Assembly (NCBI RefSeq): GCF_029227915.1
Contig: NC_079877.1
Coordinates: 19,557,851-19,621,850 of the forward strand
Direction: 5' to 3'
DNA length: 64,000 nt
DNA from: Hydractinia symbiolongicarpus
Lineage: Eukaryota > Cnidaria > Hydrozoa > Anthoathecata > Hydractiniidae
Position numbers and translations under genes: made by a program. Positions within the stretch are counted from its first letter, which is position 1, and the number at the start of each line of letters is the position of its first letter. The notes under the pieces are model-generated. The model was not told the origin of the DNA. It ran no database searches and worked only from the letters and a program-made list of their open reading frames with translations. This document shows positions 27,101 through 40,520 of the stretch, piece after piece.

Positions 27101-29450
27101 ACCAATGGCACCATGCGCAGTCTCGTGGAAATACGTGATTTTCGTGTAAGGCCTTTATTAGGCCGCAAAAAGCCATATTACGACTTTTAGAAGGCTATGC
27201 ACGTAGTTGACGGTGATATAAGGGCATGGCGCCAGGGAAAATGACTTTGGATGTTGTAGTCTTTTGAGACAGTGAGAACTAGAGCAATGGCACCATGCAC
27301 AGACTAGTGGAAATGCGTGATTTTCGTGTAAGGCTTTAATTAGGCTGCAAAAGGCCATACTACGGCTTGTCGAAGGCTATGCAAGCAGTTGCCGGTGATA
27401 TAAGGGCATGGCGTCAAGGAAAACGACTTGGGACGTTGTAGTCCATTGGGACTGCAAGGACTAGACCAATGGCAAGTTGCGCGAACACGTGGAACAACGT
27501 AATTCACGTGTAAGGCCTTTATTAGGCCGCAAAAGCCATATTAAGGCTTGTGGAAGGCTATGCCAGCAGTTGCCGGTGATATAAGGGCATGGCGTCAAGA
27601 AGAACGACTTGGCACGTTTCTAGTCCATTGAGACTGCAAGGACAAGACCAATGCCAAGCTGCGCGAACTCGTGGAATCAAGTAATTCACGTGTAAGGCCT
27701 TTATTAGGCCGCAAAAGCCATGTTACGGCTTTTAGAAGGCTATCCACGAAGTTAACGGTGATATAAAGGCATGGCGCCAAGAAAAACGACTTAGCAAGAT
27801 GCAGTCTATTGAGAATGAAAGGACTATACCAATGATACCATGCACAGGCTTGTGGAACCACGTAATTTACGTGTAAGGCCTTAATTAGTCTGCAAAAGGC
27901 CATACTACGGCTTGTCGAAGGCCATGCAAGCAGTTGACGGTGATATAAGGGCATGGCGCCAAGGAAAACGATTTGGGACGTTGTAGTCCATTGAGACTGC
28001 AAGGACTAGACCAATGGCAAGCTGCGCAAACACATGGAACCACGTAATTCACGTGTAAGGACTTTATTGAGCCGCAAAAGCCATATTACGGCTTTTAGAA
28101 GGCTTTGCACGTAGTTGCCGGTGATATAAGGGCATGCCGCCAAGGAAAATGACTTTGAACGATGTAGTCCTCTGAGACTGAGATAACTAGACCAATGCGC
28201 AGACTCGTGGAAATACGTGATTTCGTGTAAGGCCTTTATTAGGCGGCAAGAGGCCATATTACGGCTTTTAGAAGGCTATGCACGTAGTTGACGGTGATAT
28301 AAGGGCATGGCGCCAAGGCAAATGACTTTGGACGATGTAGTCCTTTGAGACTGAGAGAACTAGACCAATAGCAAGCTGCACGGACATGTGGAACCACGTA
28401 ATTCACGTGTAAAGCCTTAATTAGGCCGCAAAAAGCCATAATACGGCTTTTAGAAAGCTTTGCACGTAGTTGATGGTGATACAACGCCATGACGCCAAGA
28501 AAACCGAATTGGAACGTTGTAGTCCATTGAGACTGAAAGGTCTAGACCAATGATACCATGAGCAGTCTCGTGGAACTAAGTGATTAACGTGTAAGGCCTT
28601 CATTAGGCGGCAAGAGGCCATAGTACGGATTTTAGAAGGCTATGCTCGTAGTTGAAGTTGATGTAAGGCCATGACGCCAAGGAAAACGACTTGGCACGTT
28701 GTAGTCCATTCAGACTTCAAGGACTAAACCCATGGCAACCTGTGCAGACCCGTGCAACGACGTATTTTATGTGTAGGGCCCTAATTATGTCGTAAAAGAC
28801 CATATTACTGCTTTTAGAAGGTTATGCACGTAGTTGACGGTGATATAAGGGCATGGCGCCAAGGCAAATGACTTGGCACGTTGTAGTCCTTTGAGACTGA
28901 GAGAACTAGACCAATGGCACCTTGCGCAGACTCGTGGAAATACGTGATTTTTGTGTAAGGCCTTTATTAGGCCGCAAAAAGCCATATTACGACTTTCAGA
29001 AGGCTATGCACGTAGTTGACGGTGATATAAGGGCATGGCGTCAAGAAGAACGACTTGGCACGTTTCTAGTCCATTGAGACTGCAAGGACAAGACCAATGC
29101 CAAGCTGCGCGAACTCGTGGAACCAAGTAATTCACGTGTAAGGCCTTTATTAGGCCGCAAAAGCCATGTTACGGCTTTTAGAAGGCTATCCACGAAGTTA
29201 ACGGTGATATAAAGGCATGGCGCCAAGAAAAACGACTTAGCACGATGCAGTCTATTGAGAATGAAAGGACTATACCAATGATACCATGCACAGGCTTGTG
29301 GAACCACGTAATTTACGTGTAAGGCCTTAATTAGTCTGCAAAAGGCCATACTACGGCTTGTCGAAGGCCATGCAAGCAGTTGACGGTGATATAAGGGCAT
29401 GGCGTCAAAGAAAACGACTTGGGACGTTGTAGTCAATTGAGACTGCAACG
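18141..29450. repeat. Satellite domain III: 15-, 12- and 3-monomer repeats
   Basis: The segment 23,370-24,652 recurs at 26,076-27,358 (2,706 bp, 15 monomers), and 25,432-26,458 recurs at 27,595-28,621 (2,163 bp, 12 monomers). Between 20,194 and 21,304 the monomers are evenly spaced at exactly 182 bp. The domain also contains a local three-monomer duplication (separate entry). Confidence 0.8.
24634..25721. repeat. Direct tandem duplication of a 544-bp trimer
   Basis: The three-monomer block at 24,634-25,177 is repeated immediately at 25,178-25,721. The two copies share private changes such as CCGCAAAGCCATATTAAGGC (one A short), which marks a very recent unequal exchange within the array. Confidence 0.8.
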
Positions 29451-32400
29451 ACTAGACCAATGGCAAGCTGTGCTAACACGTGGAACCACGTAATTCACAT
29501 GTAAGGCCTTTATTAGGCCGCAAAAGCCATTATACGACTTTTAGAAGGCTATGCACGTAGTTGACGGTGATATAAGGGCATGGCGCCAAAAAATATGTCT
29601 TGGCACGTTGGAGTCCATTTAGACTGCAAGGTCTAGACCAATGGCACGTAATTCACGTGTAAGGCCTTTATTAGGCGGCAAAACGCCATAGTACGGTTTT
29701 TAGAAGGTTATGCACGCAGTTGACGGTGATAAAAGGCCATGGCGCCAGGGAAAACGACTTGGTGCGTTGCAGTCCATTGAGAATGAGAGAACCAGATCAA
29801 TGGCACCATGCGCAGACTCGTGGAAATACGTGATTTTCGTGTAAGGCCTTACTTAGGCTGCAAAAGGCCATACTACGGCTTGTCGAAGACTACGCAAGCT
29901 GTTGCCGGTGATATAAGGGCATGGCGTCAAGGAAAACGACTTGGGACGTTGTAGTCCATTAAGACTGCAAGGAGTAGACCAATGGCAAGCTGTGCAGACA
30001 CGTGGAACCACGTAATTCACGTGTAAAGCCTTAATTAGGCCGCAAAAAGCCATTATACGGCTTTTAGAAAGCTATGCACGTAGTTGATGGTGATATTAGG
30101 CCATGACGCCAAGGAAACCGACTTGGAAGGTTGTAGTCCATTAAGACCGAAAGATCTAGACCAATGATACCATGAGCAAGATCATGGAATTACGTGATTT
30201 GCGTGTAAGGCCTTTATTAGGCGACAAGAGGCCATAGTACGGCTTTTAGAAGGCTATGCACGTAGTTGACGGTGATAAAAGGCCATGGCGCCAAGGAAAA
30301 CGACTTAGCACGTTGTAGTCCATTGAGAATGAAAGGACTAGACCAATGATACTATTCGCAGACTTGTGGAACCACGTAATTTACTTGCAAAGCCTTAAAT
30401 AGGCCGCAGGAGGCCTTTTTTGGCTTTTATAAGGCTATGCATGTAGTTGACGTTGATATAAGGTCATGGCGCCAAAGTAAACGACTTAGCGCGTTCTATT
30501 CCATTTAGACTGCAAGGAGTAGACCATTGGTAAGCTGCCGGAAATGTGGACCACGTAATTCCGTGTAAAGCCTTAATTACGCCGCAAAAGCCATAGTACG
30601 GCTTTTAGAAGGCTATGCACGTAGTTAACGGTGATATAAGGGCATGGAGCCAAGGAAAATGACTTTGGACGATGTAGTCCATTGAGACGGAGAGAACTAG
30701 ACCAATGGCACCATGCCCAGACCCGTGGAAATACGTGACTTTCGTGTAAGGCCTATATTAGGCGGCAAAAAGCCATATTACGGCTTTTAAAAGGCTATGC
30801 TCGTAGTTGTCGTTAATATAAGGTAATGGCGCCATGGAAAACGACTTGGGACGTTGTAGATCTTTGAGACTGCAAGGACTAGACCCATGGCAACCTGTGC
30901 AGACACGTGGAACCACGTAATTTAAATGTAGGACCTTAATTATGTTGTAAAAGACCATATTGCGGCTTTTAGAAGGCTATGCACATAGTTGACGCTGATA
31001 AAAGGCCATGGCGCCAGGGAAAACGACTTGGCACGTTGCAGTCCATTGACAATGAAAGGACTAGACCAATGATACCATGCGCAGGCTTGTGGAACCACGT
31101 AATTTACGTGTAAGGCCTTAATTAGGCGACAAGAGGCCATAGTACGGCTTTTTCCATTAAGACTACAAGGACTAGACCAATGGCAAGCTGCGCGGACACG
31201 TGAAACCACGTGGCTATGCTCCAGTTGACGTTGATATCAGGCAATGGCGCCATGGAAAACGTCTTGGGACGTTGTAGATCATTGAAACTGCAAGGAATAG
31301 ACCGATGGCAACCTGTGCGGACACGTGGAACCACGTAATTTAAGTGTAGGGCCTTAATTATGTCGTAAAAAACTATATTACGGCTTATAGAAGTCTATGC
31401 ACGCAGTTCATGCTGATATAAAGCCATGACGCCAAGGAAACCGACTTGGCATTATGCAGTCCATTGAGAATGAAAGGACTAGACCAATGGCAAGATGCGC
31501 GAACACGTGGAACCACGTAATTCACGTGTAAGGATTTTATTAGGCCGCATAAGCCATAATACGGCTTTTAGAAGGCTATGCACGTAGTTGACGGTGATAT
31601 AAGGGCATGGCGCCAAGGAAAATGACTTTGGACGATGTAGTCCATTGAGAATGAGAGAACCAGATCAATGGCACCATGCGCAGACTCGTGGAAATACGTG
31701 ATTTTCGTGTAAGGCCTTACTTAGGCTGCAAAAGGCCATACTACGGCTTGTCGAAGACTACGCAAGCAGTTGCCGGTGATATAAGGGCATGGCGTCAAGG
31801 AAAACGACTTGGGACGTTGTAGTCCATTAAGACTGCAAGGAGTAGACCAATGGCAAACTGTGCAGACATGTGGAACCACGTAATTCACGTGTAAAGCCTT
31901 AATTAGGCCGCAAAAAGCCATTATACGGCTTTTAGAAAGCTATGCACGTAGTTGATGGTGATATAAGGCCATGACGCCAAGGAAACCGACTTGGAAGGTT
32001 GTAGTCCTTTAAGACTGAAAGATCTAGACCAATGATACCATGAACAAGATCGTGGAATTACGTGATTTGCGTGTAAGGCCTTTATTAGGCGACAAGAAGC
32101 CATAGTACGGGTTTTAGAAGGCTATGCACGTAGTTGACGGTGATAAAAGGCCATGGCGCCAAGGAAAACGACTTAGCACGTTGTAGTCCATTGAGAATGA
32201 AAGGACTAGACCAATGATACCATTCGCAGACTTGTGGAACCACGTAATTTACTTGCAAGGCCTTAAATAGGCCGCAGGAGGCCTTTTTTGGCTTTTATAA
32301 GGCTATGCATGTAGTTGACGTTGATATAAGGTCATGGCGCCAAAGTAAACGACTTAGCGCGTTCTATTTCATTTAGACTGCAAGGAGTAGACCATTGGTA

Positions 32401-35400
32401 AGCTGCGCGGAAACGTGGACCACGTAATTCCGTGTAAAGCCTTAATTAGGCCGCAAAAGCCATAGTACGGATTTTAGAAGGCTATGCACGTAGTTGACGG
32501 TGATATAAGGGCATGGCTCCAAGGAAAATGACTTTGTACGATGTAGTCCAGTGAGACGGAGAGAACTAGACCAATGGCAAGCTGCGCAGACACGTGGAAC
32601 CACGTAATTCACATGTAAAGACTTAATTAGGCCGCAAAAAGCCATAATACGGCTTTTAGAAGGCTATGCACGTAGTTGATGGTGATATAAGGCCATGACG
32701 CTAAGGAAACCGACTTGGCACGTTGCAGTCCATTGAGAATGAAAGGACTAGACCAATGATACCATGCGCAGGCTTGTGGAACCACGTATTTTACGTGTAA
32801 GGCCTTAATTAGGCGACAAGAGGCCATAGTACGGCTTTTTCCATTGAGACTGCAAGGACTAGACCAATGGCAAGCTGGGCGGACACGTGGAACCACGTGG
32901 CTATGCTCTAGTTGACGTTGATATCAGGCAATGGCGCCATGGAAAACGTCTTGGGACGTTGTAGATCATTGAAACTGCAAGGACTAGTTCGATGACAATC
33001 TGTGCAGACACGTGGAACCACGTAATTTAAGTGTAGGTCCTTAATTATGTCGTAAAAGACCATATTACGGCTTTTAGAAGGCCATGCACGTAGTTGACGA
33101 TGATAAAAGGCCATGGCGCCAAGGAAAACGACTTGGCATGATGCAGTCCATTGATAATGAAAGGACTAGACCAATGATACCATTCGGAGGCTTGTGGAAC
33201 CACGTAATTTACGTGTAAGGCCTTAATTAGGCTGCAAAAGCCATAATACGGCTTTTAGAAGGCTATGCACGTAGTTGACGTTGATATAAGGCCATGGCGC
33301 CAAAGTAAACGACTTGGCACGTTGTATTCCATTTAGACTGCAAGGAGTAGACCAATGGTAAGCTGCGCGGAAACATATACCACGTAATTCCGTGTAAAGC
33401 CTTTATTAGGCGGCAAAAGGCCATAGTACGGCTTTTAGAAGGCTATGCACGTAGTTGACGGTGATAAAAGGCCATGGCGCCAAGGAAAACGACTTGGCAC
33501 GTTGCAGTCTATTGAGAATGAAAGGACCAGACCAATGATACCTTGCGCAGGCTTGTGGAACCACGTAATTTACGTGCAAGGCTTTAATTAGGCTGCAAAA
33601 GGCCATACTACGGCTTGTCGAAGGCTATGCACGTAGTTGACGGTGATATAAGGCCATAGCGCGAAGGAGAATGACTTTGGACGATGTAGTCCTTTGAGAC
33701 TGAGAGAACTAGACCAATGATACCATGAGCAGGATCGTGGAATTACGTGATTTACGTGTAAGGTCTTTATTAGGCGACAAGAGGCCATACTACGGCTTGT
33801 CGAAGACTACGCAAGCAGTTGCCGGTGATATAAAGGCATGGCGTCAAGGAAAACGAATTGGGACGTTGTAGTTCATTAAGACTGCAAGGAGTAGACCAAT
33901 GGCAAGCTGTGCAGACACGTGGAACCACGTAATTCACGTGTAAAGCCTTAATTAGGCCGCAAAAAGCCATTATACGGCTTTTAGAAAGCTATGCACGTAG
34001 TTGATGGTGATATAAGGCCATGACGCCAAGGAAACCGACTTGGAAGGTTGTAGTCCATTAAGACTGAAAGATCTAGATCAATGATACCATGAACAAGATC
34101 GTGGAATTACGTGATTTGCGTGTAAGGCCTTTATTAGGCGACAAGAAGCCATAGTACGGCTTTTAGAAGGCTATGCACGTAGTTGACGGTGATAAAAGGC
34201 CATGGTGCCAAGGAAAACGACTTAGCACGTTGTAGTCCATTGAGAATGAAAGGACTAGACCAATGATACCATTCGCAGACTTGTGGAACCACGTAATTTA
34301 CTTGCAAGGCCTTAAATAGGCCGCAGGAGGCCTTTTTTGGCTTTTATATGGCTATGCATGTAGTTGACGTTGATATAAGGTCATGGCGCCAAAGTAAACG
34401 ACTTAGCGCGTTCTATTTCATTTAGACTGCAAGGAGTAGACCATTGGTAAGCTGCGCGGAAACGTGGACCACGTATTTTACGTGTAAGGCCTTAATTAGG
34501 CGACAAGAGGCCATAGTACGGCTTTTTCCATTGAGACTGCAAGGACTAGACCAATGGCAAGCTGGGCGGACACGTGGAACCACGTGGCTATGCTCTAGTT
34601 GACGTTGATATCAGGCAATGGCGCCATGGAAAACGTCTTGGGACGTTGTAGATCATTGAAACTGCAAGGACTAGTTCGATGACAATCTGTGCAGACACGT
34701 GGAACCACGTAATTTAAGTGTAGGTCCTTAATTATGTCGCAAAAGACCATATTACGGCTTTTAGAAGGCCATGCACGTAGTTGACGATGATAAAAGGCCA
34801 TGGCGCCAAGGAAAACGACTTGGCATGATGCAGTCTATTGAGAATGAAAGGACCAGACCAATGATACCTTGCGCAGGCTTGTGGAACCACGTAATTTACG
34901 TGTAAGGCTTTAATTAGGCTGCAAAATGCTATACTACGGCTTGTCGAAGGCTATGCACGTAGTTGACGGTGATATAAGGCCATAGCGCGAAGGAGAATGA
35001 CTTTGGACGATGTAGTCCTTTGAGACTGAGAGAACTAGACCAATCATACCATGAGCAGGATCGTGGAATTACGTGATTTACGTGTAAGGCCTTTATTAGG
35101 CGACAAGAGGCCATAGTACGGCTTTTAAAAGGCTATGCTCGTAGTTGACGGTGATATAAGGGCATGGCGTCAAGAAAAACGACTTGGGAGGTTGTAGTCC
35201 AGTGAGACGGAGAGAACTAGACCAATGGCAAGCTGCGCAGACATGTGGAACCACGTAATTCACATACAAAGACTTAATTAGGCCGCAAAAAGCCATAAAA
35301 CGGCTTTTAGAAGGCTATGCACGTAGTTGACGGTGATAAAAGGCCATGGCGCCAAGGAAAACGACTTGGCACGTTGCAGTCCATTGAGAATGAAAGGACC

Positions 35401-38400
35401 AGACCAATGATACCATGCGCAGGCTTGTGGAACCACGTAATTTTCGTGTAAGGCCTTAATTAGGCTGCAAAAGGCCATACTACGGCTTGTCGAAGGCTAT
35501 GCACGTAGTTGACGGTGATATAAGGCCATAGCACCAAGGAGAATGACTTTGGACGATATAGTCCTTTGAGACTGAGAGAACTAGACCAATGGCACCATGC
35601 CCAGACTCGTGGAAGTACGTGACTTTCGTGTAAGGCCTTTAATAGGCGGCAAAAAGCCATATTACGGCTTTTAGAAAGCTATGCACGTAGTTGATGGTGA
35701 TATAAGGCCATGACGCCAAGGAAACCGACTTGGAACGTTGTAGTCCATTGAAACTGAAAGGTCTAGACCAATGATACCATGAACACGGTAGTGGAACTAC
35801 GTGATTTACGTGTAAGGCCTTTATTAGGCGTCAAGCGGCCATATTACGGCTTTTAGAAGGCTATGCACGTAGTTGACGGTGATATAAGGCCATAGCACCA
35901 AGGAGAATGACTTTGGACGATATAGTCTTTTGAGACTGAGAGAACTAGACCAATGGCACCATGCCCAGACTCGTGGATATACGTGACTTTCGTGTAAGGC
36001 CTATATTAGGCGGCAAAAAGCCATATTACGGCTTTTAGAAGGCTATGCACGTAGTTGACAGTGATATAAAGCCATGGCGCGAAAGAAAATAACTTGGCAC
36101 GTTGTAGATCATTTAGACTGCAAGGACTAGACCAATGGCTAGCTGCGCGGACACGTAGAACCACCTAATTCACGTGTAAAGTTTAAATTAGGCCGCAAAA
36201 ACCATAATACGGTTTTTAAAAGGCTATGCTCGTAGTTGTCGTTAATATAAGGCAATGGCGCCATGGAAAACGACTTGGGACGTTGTAGATCTTTAAGACT
36301 GCAAAGACTAGACCCATGGCAACATGTGCAGACACGTTGAACCACGTAATTTAAATGTAGGACCTTAATTATGTTGTAAATGACCATATTGCGGCTTTTA
36401 GAAGGCTATGCACGTAGTTGACGGTGATAAAAAGCCATGGCGCCAGGGAAAACGACTGGGCACGTTACAGTCCATTGACAATGAAAGGACTAGACCAATG
36501 ACAGCATGCGCAGGCTTGTGGAACCACGTAATTTACGTGTAAGGCCTTAATTAGGCGACAAGAGGCCGTAGTACGGCTTTTTCCATTGAGACTGCAAGGA
36601 CTAGACCAATGGCAAGCTGCGCGGACACGTGAAACCACGTGGCTATGCTCCAGTTGACGTTGACATCAGGCAATGGCGCCATGGAAAACGTCTTGGGACG
36701 TTGTAGATCATTGAAACTGCAAGGAATAGACCGATGGCAACCTGTGCGGACACGTGGAACCACGTAATTTAAGTGTAGGGCCTTAATTATGTCGTAAAAA
36801 GCTATATTACGGCTTATAGAAGTCTATGCACGCAGTTCATGCTGATATAAAGCCATGACACCAAGGAAACCGACTTGGCATGATGCATTCCATTGAGAAT
36901 GAAAGGACTAGACCAATGGCAAGATGCGCGAACACGTGGAACCACGTAATTCACGTGTAAGGCTTTTATTAGGCAGCAAAAGCCATAGTACGGCTTTTAA
37001 AAGGCTATGCACGTAGTTGATGGTGATATAAGGCCATGACGCCAAGGAAACCGACTTGGCACGTTGCAGTCCATTGAGAATGAAAGGACTAGACCAATGA
37101 TACCATGAGCAGACTTGTGGAACCACGTAATTTACGTGTAAGGCCTTAATTAGGCCGCAAAAGCCATAATACGGCTTTTAGAAGGCTATGCACGTAGTTG
37201 ACGTTGATATAAGGCCATGGCGCCAAAGTAAACGACTTGGCACGTTGTATTCCATTCAGACTGCAAGGAGTAGACCAATGGTAAGCTGCGCGGAAACGTG
37301 GACCACGTAATTCCGTGTAAAGCCTTAATTAGGCCGCAAAAAGCCATAATACGGCTTTTAGACAACTATGCACGTAGTTGACGGTGATATAAAGGCATGA
37401 CGCCAAAGAAAACGACTTGGAACGTTGTAGTCCAGTTAGATTGAAAGTTTCAGACCAATAAAATCATATGAGGCTCGTGGAACTACGTGACTTACGTGTA
37501 AGGCCTTTATTAGGCGGCAAAAGGCCATAGTACAGCTTGTTGAAGGCTATGCACGTAGTTGACGGTGATATAAGGCCATAGCGCGAAGGAGAATGACTTT
37601 GGACGATGTAGTCCTTTGAGACTGAGAGAACTAGACCAATGATACCATGAGCAGGATCGTGGAATTACGTGATTTACGTGTAAGGCCTTTATTAGGCGAC
37701 AAGAGGCCATAGTACGGCTTTTAGAAGGCTATGCTCGTAGTTGACGGTGATATAAGGGCATGGCGTCAAGAAAAACGACTTGGGAGGTTGTAGTCCAGTG
37801 AGACGGAGAGAAGTAGACCAATGGCAAGCTGCGCAGACATGTGGAACCACGTAATTCACATACAAAGACTTAATTAGGCCGCAAAAAGCCATAAAACGGC
37901 TTTTAGAAGGCTATGCACGTAGTTGACGGTGATAAAAGGCCATGGCGCCAAGGAAAACGACTTGGCACGTTGCAGTCCATTGAGAATGAAAGGACCAGAC
38001 CAATGATACCATGCGCAGGCTTGTGGAACCACGTAATTTTCGTGTAAGGCCTTAATTAGGCTGCAAAAGGCCATACTACGGCTTGTCGAAGGCTATGCAC
38101 GTAGTTGACGGTGATATAAGGCCATAGCACCAAGGAGAATGACTTTGGACGATATAGTCCTTTGAGACTGAGAGAGCTACACCAATGGCACCATGCCCAG
38201 ACTCGTGGAAGTACGTGACTTTCGTGTAAGGCCTTTAATAGGCGGCAAAAAGCCATATTACGGCTTTTAGAAAGATATGCACGTAGTTGATGGTGATATA
38301 AGGCCATGACGCCAAGGAAACCGACTTGGAACGTTGTAGTCCATTGAAACTGAAAGGTCTAGACCAATGATACCATGAAGACGGTCGTGGAACTACGTGA

Positions 38401-40520
38401 TTTACGTGTAAGGCCTTTATTAGGCGTCAAGCGGCCATATTACGGCTTTTAGAAGGCTATGCACGTAGTTGACGGTGATATAAGGCCATACCACCAAGGA
38501 GAATGACTTTGGACGATATAGTCCTTTGAGACTGAGAGAACTAGACCAATGGCACCATGCCCAGACTCGTGGATATACGTGACTTTCGTGTAAGGCCTAT
38601 ATTAGGCGGCAAAAAGCCATATTACGGCTTTTAGAAGGCTATGCACGTAGTTGACAGTGATATAAAGCCATGGCGCGAGAGAAAATAACTTGGCACATTG
38701 TAGATCATTTAGACTGCAAGGACTAGACCAATGGCTAGCTGCGCAGACACGTAGAACCACCTAATTCACGTGTAAAGTTTAAATTAGGCCGCAAAAACCA
38801 TAATATGGTTTTTAAAAGGCTATGCTCGTAGTTGTCGTTAATATAAGGCAATGGCGCTATGGAAAACGACTTGGGACGTTGTAGATCTTTAAGACTGCAA
38901 AGACTAGACCCATGGCAACATGTGCAGACACGTTGAACCACGTAATTTAAATGTAGGACCTTAATTATGTTGTAAATGACCATATTGCGGCTTTTAGAAG
39001 GCTATGCACGTAGTTGACGGTGATAAAAAGCCATGGCGTCAGGGAAAACGACTTGGCACGTTACAGTCCATTGACAATGAAAGGACTAGACCAATGACAG
39101 CATGCGCAGGCTTGTGGAACCACGTAATTTACGTGTAAGGCCTTAATTAGGCGACAAGAGGCCGTAGTACGGCTTTTTCCATTGAGACTGCAAGGACTAG
39201 ACCAATGGCAAGCTGCGCGGACACGTGAAACCACGTGGCTATGCTCCAGTTGACGTTGATATCAGGCAATGGCGCCATGGAAAACGTCTTGGGACGTTGT
39301 AGATCATTGAAACTGCAAGGAATAGACCGATGGCAACCTGTGCGGACACGTGGAACCACGTAATTTAAGTGTAGGGCCTTAATTATGTCGTAAAAAGCTA
39401 TATTACGGTTTATAGAAGTCTATGCACGCAGTTCATGCTGATATAAAGCCATGACACCAAGGAAACCGACTTGGCATGATGCATTCCATTGAGAATGAAA
39501 GGACTAGACCAATGGCAAGATGCGCGAACACGTGGAACCACGTAATTCACGTGTAAGGCTTTTATTAGGCCGCAAAAGCCATAGTACGGCTTTTAGAAGG
39601 CTATGCACGTAGTTGACGGTGATATAAGGGCATGGCGTCAAGGAAAACGATTTGGGACGTTGTAGTCCATTAAGACTGCAAAGATCTAGACCAATGACAC
39701 CATGAGCAGGATCGTGGAATTACGTGATTTAATTGTAAGGCCTTTATTAGGCGACAAGAGGCCATAGTACGGCTTTTAGAAGGCTATGCTCGTAGTTGAC
39801 GGTGATATAAGGGCATGGCATCAAGAGAAACACCTTGGGAGGTTGTGGTCCAGTGAGACGGAGAGAAGTAGACCAATGGCAAGCTGCGCAGACACGTGGA
39901 ACCACGTAATTCACATGTAAAGACTTAATTAGGCCGCAAAATGCCATAATACGGCTTTTAGAAGGCTATGCACGTAGTTGATGGTGATATAAGGCCATGA
40001 CGCCAAGGAAACCGACTTGGCACGTTGCAGTCCATTGAGAATGAAAGGACTAGACCAATGATACCATGAGCAGACTTGTGGAACCACGTAATTTACGTGT
40101 AAGGCCTTAATTAGGCCGCAAAAGCCATAATACGGCTTTTAGAAGGCTATGCACGTAGTTGACGTTGATATAAGGCCATGGCGCCAAAGTAAACGACTTG
40201 GCACGTTGTATTACATTCAGACTGCAAGGAGTAGACCAATGGTAAGCTGCGCGGAAACGTGGACCACGTAATTCCGTGTAAAGCCTTAATTAGGCCGCAA
40301 AAAGCCATAATACGGCTTTTAGACAGCTATGCACGTAGTTGACGGTGATATAAAAGCATGACGCCAAAGAAAACGACTTGGAACGTTGTAGTCCAGTTAG
40401 ACTGAAAGTTTCAGACCAATAAAATCATATGAGGCTCGTGGAACTACGTGACTTACGTGCAAGGCCTTTATTAGGCGGCAAAAGGCCATAGTACGGCTTT
40501 TAGAAGGCTATGCACGTAGT
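29451..40520. repeat. Satellite domain IV: older variants with truncated monomers
   Basis: Offsets here are not whole multiples of the monomer: 30,940 to 32,627 and 32,908 to 34,595 (1,687 bp), and 35,096-36,387 to 37,692-38,983 (2,596 bp). The fractional lengths are explained by a partly deleted monomer carried in each higher-order unit (junctions near 31,147, 32,836, 34,528, 36,580 and 39,177). Private variants such as GCGCGTTCTATT and AGGAGGCCTTTTTTGGC occur only here. Confidence 0.75.
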